This document shows, in pieces, positions 22,209 to 25,300 of a DNA stretch of 25,300 nucleotides (the first letter of the stretch is position 1; the number at the start of each line of letters is the position of its first letter). This stretch comes from Calditrichia bacterium. GTDB lineage: Bacteria; Calditrichota; Calditrichia; RBG-13-44-9; J075. The notes under the pieces are model-generated. The model saw nothing but the letters and a program-made list of their open reading frames with translations. It made no database searches and was not told the DNA's origin. The position numbers were made by a program, and so were the translations under genes. The stretch covers positions 1-25,300 of the forward strand of contig JACKAP010000020.1 in NCBI GenBank assembly GCA_020635015.1, in the 5' to 3' direction.

Positions 22209-22317
22209 GGAATGCGGAATGATTCGAATGCGGAGTTCGGAATGCGGAATGCGGAATGAAAGATGCGGAGGGCGAAGCGTAGAGGGCAGATTTACCCGGT
22301 GCGAGAATTCTCCGCAT
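22209..22317. repeat. Heptad element, GGAATGC family
   Basis: GGAATGC/GGAATGA units with a 7-nt period run from 22209 to 22258, interrupted by GATTC- and GTTC-type variants, and are followed by ATGCGGAG (22263-22270). A complementary CTCCGCAT at 22310-22317 could close a stem, but most of the right arm is missing. It lies in the 576-nt gap between the divergent lipoprotein and two-helix protein genes. The rest of the gap (22318-22588) contains a lone TATATA-like stretch near 22417 and no credible gene. Confidence 0.7.
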
Positions 22318-22588
22318 TATATATAATGATGTATCGCCAACGGAAAAGCCCCGCTCAAATTGTCAATATCATTTTCGTGCGAAATGTCAATGCTGCTTAA
22401 AAAATAAGCCCTACTATATAAGACGGTTGTGGAGAGCGCCTGCCGATGCAGGGGCTGGCTGATGTGAATAAACGGATAATATTCACTGCCCTTCGGAACA
22501 GCCGGCGTATTCAGCGGTTCTTCATGTTTATGCACTGCACGCTCCCGGGAAAAGGATTTCAGCTACCTTAATGGACGAGGTAACCGTT

Positions 22589-22816
22589 ATGGAAAAATTG
22601 TCAGTTAAGTTAACGCTGTTGATCTTTTGTATTGCTTTATGGTTCGGCTTTTACGGAAAATTGCCGTTGCTGGAAAACTTTACCCGGGCATTCATCATTT
22701 ACCTGGTATTTTCGGTACTGATTTTGCTGATATTCCTGATTCGTAACCAAAGCGCTTACAGCTTGCTGAAAGCTGAAGCGATCCGGGGACAGGCTTCAGG
22801 TAAAGAAGAAACGTAA
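22589..22816 (+). CDS. Small two-helix membrane protein
   Basis: The ATG at 22589 (75 residues) is preferred over one 18 nt upstream because GAGG lies 8 nt before it. The protein has two predicted membrane helices: LTLLIFCIALWFGFYG at about 7-22 and AFIIYLVFSVLILLIFLI at about 33-50. A short positively charged tail of about 25 residues (IRNQSAYSLLKAEAIRG...) probably faces the cytoplasm. It is followed after 38 nt by a sigma factor gene in the same orientation, so both are likely in one transcript. I do not recognise its family. A role as membrane partner or anti-sigma-like regulator of the sigma factor is only an inference from position. Confidence 0.7.
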   Translation: MEKLSVKLTLLIFCIALWFGFYGKLPLLENFTRAFIIYLVFSVLILLIFLIRNQSAYSLLKAEAIRGQASGKEET

Positions 22817-22854
22817 AGCAATCAGGAATGATAACCAACAAGATAGGGGAAACG

Positions 22855-23610
22855 ATGAAAGTGCAGATTGATCCCACCTGGCAGGAATTCTACCAAGAAA
22901 AAGCTTCCGGTGTGCGCGACAAATTAATGACCAAATATTTGGGATTGGTTCACTATGTTGTCAATAAATTGTTCAAGACGGTACCCGGCAATGTCGACCG
23001 CGATGACCTGGTCAATATCGGGGTGATTGGCCTGAGCGAGGCGCTGGACCGTTATAATCCCTATTTTGGAATCAAGTTTGAAACCTATGCCATTCCCCGG
23101 ATTCGCGGCGCGATCATCGATGAACTGCGCAAGCAGGATTGGATCCCGCGTTCTTTGCGTTCCAAATCCAATAGAATCAAAAAAATAGTGGAAGAACTTG
23201 AGCAGACCCAGCGCGGGGAAGTCAACGACCGGGTGGTGGCGCTGCACCTGGGCATCAGCGAAAGCGAATATCAGCAGTGGCAGGCCCAGTTGAACAATAC
23301 CGCGATGGTATCCCTGGATAAGAACCACGCCAACTTCGACGATCATAATCTCTACGAAGCAGTCAAAGACACTTCTTCGATTAATGCCCTGGAAAATATC
23401 GAAGAACAGGAGATGAAAGCCTTGCTGGTAAAAGTGATCAAAAAGCTGCCGGAAAAATCCCGGCTGGCCATTACCCTCTATTATTATGAGCATCTGACCT
23501 TCAAAGAGATCGGGAAAGTGCTCAATGTATCGGAGTCGCGCATCTCCCAGATCCATTCGGAGACGGTGGAGCGCCTGAAACGGATGCTGACCCGGGAATA
23601 TTCCGAATAA
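22855..23610 (+). CDS. FliA/WhiG-family RNA polymerase sigma factor
   Basis: The 251-residue protein (start at 22855, with AGGGGA about 4 nt upstream) has the layout of sigma28-family factors. Region 2 contains DLVNIGVIGLSEALDRYNPYFGIKFETYAIPRI-type sequence at about 51-85, with RGAIIDELRKQDWIPRS (region 2.4/3.0) up to about residue 100. Region 3 lies at about 105-160. Region 4 contains LPEKSRLAITLYYYEHLTFKEIG and a helix-turn-helix LNVSESRISQIH, about 195-240. In motile bacteria FliA drives late flagellar genes and WhiG/SigF-type relatives drive development or stress genes. No flagellar gene is in this window, so the regulon is open. It follows a two-helix membrane protein gene and ends in a terminator hairpin. 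Confidence 0.9.
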   Translation: MKVQIDPTWQEFYQEKASGVRDKLMTKYLGLVHYVVNKLFKTVPGNVDRDDLVNIGVIGLSEALDRYNPYFGIKFETYAIPRIRGAIIDELRKQDWIPRSLRSKSNRIKKIVEELEQTQRGEVNDRVVALHLGISESEYQQWQAQLNNTAMVSLDKNHANFDDHNLYEAVKDTSSINALENIEEQEMKALLVKVIKKLPEKSRLAITLYYYEHLTFKEIGKVLNVSESRISQIHSETVERLKRMLTREYSE

Positions 23611-23647
23611 GAAAAGTGTGCAAAAATTAACCAGTTGCACACTTTTC
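23611..23647 (+). terminator. Intrinsic-terminator-like hairpin after the sigma factor
   Basis: Perfect 13-bp arms GAAAAGTGTGCAA (23611-23623) and TTGCACACTTTTC (23635-23647) enclose an 11-nt loop. The first arm starts directly after the sigma factor stop codon. The right arm ends in TTTTC, as expected for a terminator. Confidence 0.75.
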
Positions 23648-23739
23648 AAGCCGGGCGCACATTCTTGAAAATTGGCTTTAACAGGTTGTCATGCGTTAAA
23701 TTAGCGATTGTTCTTTTTGAGACATACATCACATTGAAA

Positions 23740-23776
23740 CCGGCCCCCGTCAGGCAAGTCTGCCTCCGGGGGCCGG
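23740..23776. terminator. GC-rich hairpin followed by TGTTTT
   Basis: CCGGCCCCCG (23740-23749) and CGGGGGCCGG (23767-23776) are fully complementary, with an inner stem AGGCA/TGCCT (23752-23756, 23761-23765). The sequence then runs GTGTTTTC. In the plus direction this is a strong terminator shape about 130 nt beyond the sigma factor. No gene is visible between it and the first hairpin, so it may be a second terminator or a repeat. Confidence 0.5.
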
Positions 23777-23852
23777 GTGTTTTCAGGCCGGCCGGTCTCT
23801 CCGTTTCCACTACATTGTAAAATTTCACAAAAAAACGAATATCGTTTGTGCA

Positions 23853-23969
23853 GTCATTGCGAGGCGCCTTTTGCCGAAGCAATCTCCTGCAGAGTGCACC
23901 CATCTGCAGTCTCACTGGAAGCGGTTCGCGGGAGATTGCCGCGCCGCAAAGGACGCGGCTCGCAATGAC
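23853..23969. repeat. Dispersed palindromic repeat with GTCATTGCGAG ends
   Basis: Perfect 11-nt terminal inverted ends (GTCATTGCGAG at 23853-23863, CTCGCAATGAC at 23959-23969) and inner GCAATCTCC/GGAGATTGC (23879-23887, 23931-23939) give a nested inverted structure about 117 nt long. The GTCATTGCGAG...GAAGCAATCTC pattern is one I have seen as an interspersed non-coding repeat in several unrelated bacteria. No protein is encoded inside, so it fits a MITE-like element. Confidence 0.8.
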
Positions 23970-24103
23970 GACACCTGCTTACTGCAAAAAATCTATCAGC
24001 CAAGCGGTTTTCGTAGTAAATCATGTTACTTTAAAATGCAACCCTTCCCAACTGATAACGTCCTATTGATGGTAACAAAAATAAACGAAAAAATGAGGTT
24101 GTC

Positions 24104-24319
24104 ATGAAAAGATTATATCGTTCCCGGCAAGATGTGAAACTCAGCGGCGTGATCGGAGGGCTGGGGGAATTCTGGGATATCGACGCCAATCTTCTGCGCC
24201 TGGCCACCATCCTGCTCTGCCTGGCCACCGGGGTGTTCCCGCTGCTGATTACTTATGCCGCCGCCTGGGCAATCATCCCCGAGGCACCGGGAGACGCCCA
24301 TCCGGTTAGGAAAGGATAA
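24104..24319 (+). CDS. PspC-domain membrane protein
   Basis: This 71-residue protein matches the single-domain PspC family: RLYRSRQDVKLSGVIGGLGEFWDIDANLLRLATILLCLATGVFPLLITYAAAWAIIPE-type sequence, with GVIGGLGEFWDID at about 14-26 and membrane helices at about 28-57. PspC domains are found in envelope-stress (phage shock) systems; no pspA or pspB is nearby, so its role is open. GAGG lies 5 nt before the ATG. The last codons (R-K-G-stop) are made by the first units of a GGATAAA-type heptad repeat, so the natural C-terminus may have been replaced by insertion of the repeat. Confidence 0.85.
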   Translation: MKRLYRSRQDVKLSGVIGGLGEFWDIDANLLRLATILLCLATGVFPLLITYAAAWAIIPEAPGDAHPVRKG

Positions 24320-24535
24320 AAGATAAAGGTTAAAGGAGTAAGGATTAAGGTTAAAGGAAAAAGGGGAATTGTGCGGCGAATTTAGGTTTTGGTTGGTTGT
24401 TGGCTTTTGGTCAAGACACTATTGGCAATGACCAAAGACCAATAACCAAAAGTGAGCACCCGGTTTGCAGCATATTTATCCTTACTCCTTTAACCTTCAT
24501 CCTTACTCCTTTATCCTTTATCCTTCATCCTTATC
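24309..24535. repeat. Nested heptad element, GGATAAA outer and TTTTGGT inner arms
   Basis: The outer left arm (24309-24365) has units such as GATAAAG, GTTAAAG, GAGTAAG, GATTAAG and GAAAAAG. The outer right arm (about 24476-24535) has eight 7-nt units of TCCTTAC/TCCTTTA/TCCTTCA type. Inside, a second inverted pair uses a different unit: TTTTGGT/TGGTTGT/TGGCTTT (24387-24413) against GACCAAA/GACCAAT/AACCAAA (24430-24451). The element occupies the whole gap between two convergent genes, and both stop codons (24317-24319 and 24511-24513) lie inside its arms. Confidence 0.88.
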
Positions 24536-25300
24536 AATTCCAGCCAGCGCCGGCAGACCTCCTCGCCGCTGATCAGCAGCAGGTTGCGCCGGCGGCCTTC
24601 CTGCAGAATCCCTTCATAGATCTCCCGCCAACCGGCAAATTTGTGGGGCGAAAAATAAGCGTTGTGCCACAGGATGGTTAAACATCCCCGGAACTTGAGC
24701 GCTTCCTCCAACAATGATTTTACTTCCGGCAATATCTCTGGCTGCGGGGTGTGCTGGTAACTGCGGAAGGTGGTGTCCATTGCCACCAGGGGAATTTCTA
24801 ACAGCGGATATGGGCGGTTGTGCTTGAAGTGGTAGGGCGCAAAGGGAAAAGCGATCCCGTTGCGGAACCCCGGCGCTTCGGCGAAACCCAGGGTGGAATC
24901 ATATTGGATGCCCTGGCCGGCCAGCAGCTCGAAACCGGATGTGATATCGAAATTGAGATAATGGAAACGCCCGCCGGTGACCGGCTCGTCAAACCGGGTC
25001 ATTTCTTCCATAAACTGCGTGGCGCTGAGATGAGAACCGAAGCTGCCGTGAATGCCCACCTCGCTGCCCCGGGAGCGGATTTCCCGGAATACCTCTCGCA
25101 TTTGGGGGGTGCGGATGTCGTAGTCGGCATTCTCCAGCTTCTCCCGGTAGCCCTGCAAGATGGCCCCCGGGGAGCGGCGGAAAAAATAATCTGCTGCGGT
25201 TTGCTTCTCCGGCAACGCTTCGCCAACGCTTCGCTCGACCGTCTCCCGCCCGGGGTGCAAATAAGCATTGCCTTGTTGGGCGATGAAGTAAAACGAGGAT
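24511..25300 (-). CDS. Polysaccharide deacetylase-like protein (5' end beyond window)
   Basis: The frame is open through the right edge, so about 262 C-terminal residues are visible and the N-terminus is missing. Readable features are SSFYF at the edge, YDIRTPQMREVFREIRSRG followed by EVGIHGSFGSH (the H-G-S-x-x-S-H metal-site motif of the deacetylase fold), GGRFHYLNFDIT, and GIQYDSTLGFAEAPGFRNG. Further on are EIPLVAMDTTF and the late LTILWHNAYFS with its conserved histidine. This pattern fits the carbohydrate esterase 4-like group seen near surface-polysaccharide genes. The last residues (R-M-K-D-K-G-stop) are encoded by heptads of the adjacent repeat element, mirroring the end of the convergent PspC gene. 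Substrate is unknown. Confidence 0.78.
   Translation of the reverse strand, partial: SSFYFIAQQGNAYLHPGRETVERSVGEALPEKQTAADYFFRRSPGAILQGYREKLENADYDIRTPQMREVFREIRSRGSEVGIHGSFGSHLSATQFMEEMTRFDEPVTGGRFHYLNFDITSGFELLAGQGIQYDSTLGFAEAPGFRNGIAFPFAPYHFKHNRPYPLLEIPLVAMDTTFRSYQHTPQPEILPEVKSLLEEALKFRGCLTILWHNAYFSPHKFAGWREIYEGILQEGRRRNLLLISGEEVCRRWLELIRMKDKG

Noticed and set aside
22317..22535. Possible 72-residue minus-strand gene upstream of the lipoprotein
   Set aside because: No ribosome site, no recognisable domain, and its end overlaps the heptad element's region; treated as non-coding.
23646..23915. Possible small proteins on either strand between the sigma factor and PspC genes
   Set aside because: They cross the GC-rich hairpin and the GTCATTGCGAG repeat and have no ribosome sites.
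1..25300. tRNA or rRNA genes
   Set aside because: No T-loop (GGTTCGAATCC-like) or rRNA-like segments were found on either strand by reading; a tRNAscan run would settle it.

Overview
The window reads as a chromosomal segment of a Gram-negative bacterium with about mid-50s % G+C by eye, most likely from the FCB superphylum (Ignavibacteria, Calditrichota or KSB1-like lineages are the best guesses). The reasons are a FlgD-like/T9SS-type C-terminal sorting domain on a large exported protein, a serine-palmitoyltransferase-like alpha-oxoamine synthase of the Bacteroides type, a PPi-type phosphofructokinase, and an outer-membrane barrel plus lipoprotein cluster. Most genes are ordinary housekeeping. 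I found no tRNA, rRNA, transposase or CRISPR array.

Layout, left to right. 1-3602 (minus) is a likely operon ltaE-trkA-trkH: threonine aldolase, then both parts of a Trk potassium uptake system, with trkH cut by the left edge. 3930-7475 (plus) is a large STAND-type NTPase with about 13 C-terminal TPRs and no recognisable effector. 7653-9860 (minus) is an exported protein with eight tandem DUF5666-like domains and a T9SS-like tail. 10209-12688 (minus) holds a GNAT-fold acyltransferase next to the serine-palmitoyltransferase-like enzyme, suggesting sphingolipid or related amino-lipid synthesis. 13068-18010 (minus) holds metF, a PPi-type phosphofructokinase, nth and glyA. 18136-22012 (minus) is an envelope group: lipoprotein, outer-membrane barrel, secreted TPR protein. 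22589-24319 (plus) holds a two-helix membrane protein, a FliA/WhiG-family sigma factor and a PspC-domain protein. The right edge cuts a minus-strand polysaccharide deacetylase-like gene. metF, glyA and ltaE belong to connected one-carbon/glycine metabolism.

The most unusual aspect lies between the genes. Many gaps carry short low-complexity elements built of 7-nt (sometimes 8-nt) units, each family with its own unit, and several are arranged as inverted arms that could fold into long hairpins. At least eight unit families occur in 25 kb. One 28-nt four-heptad arm is present at two loci in opposite orientation. One element is nested (a GGATAAA-type outer pair around a TTTTGGT-type inner pair) and supplies the stop codons of both convergent genes flanking it. 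Two further non-heptad inverted elements (12799-12917 and 23853-23969) look like dispersed palindromic repeats. Heptanucleotide repeats are known from cyanobacteria (STRR sequences). What makes these and spreads them here is not evident from the window.
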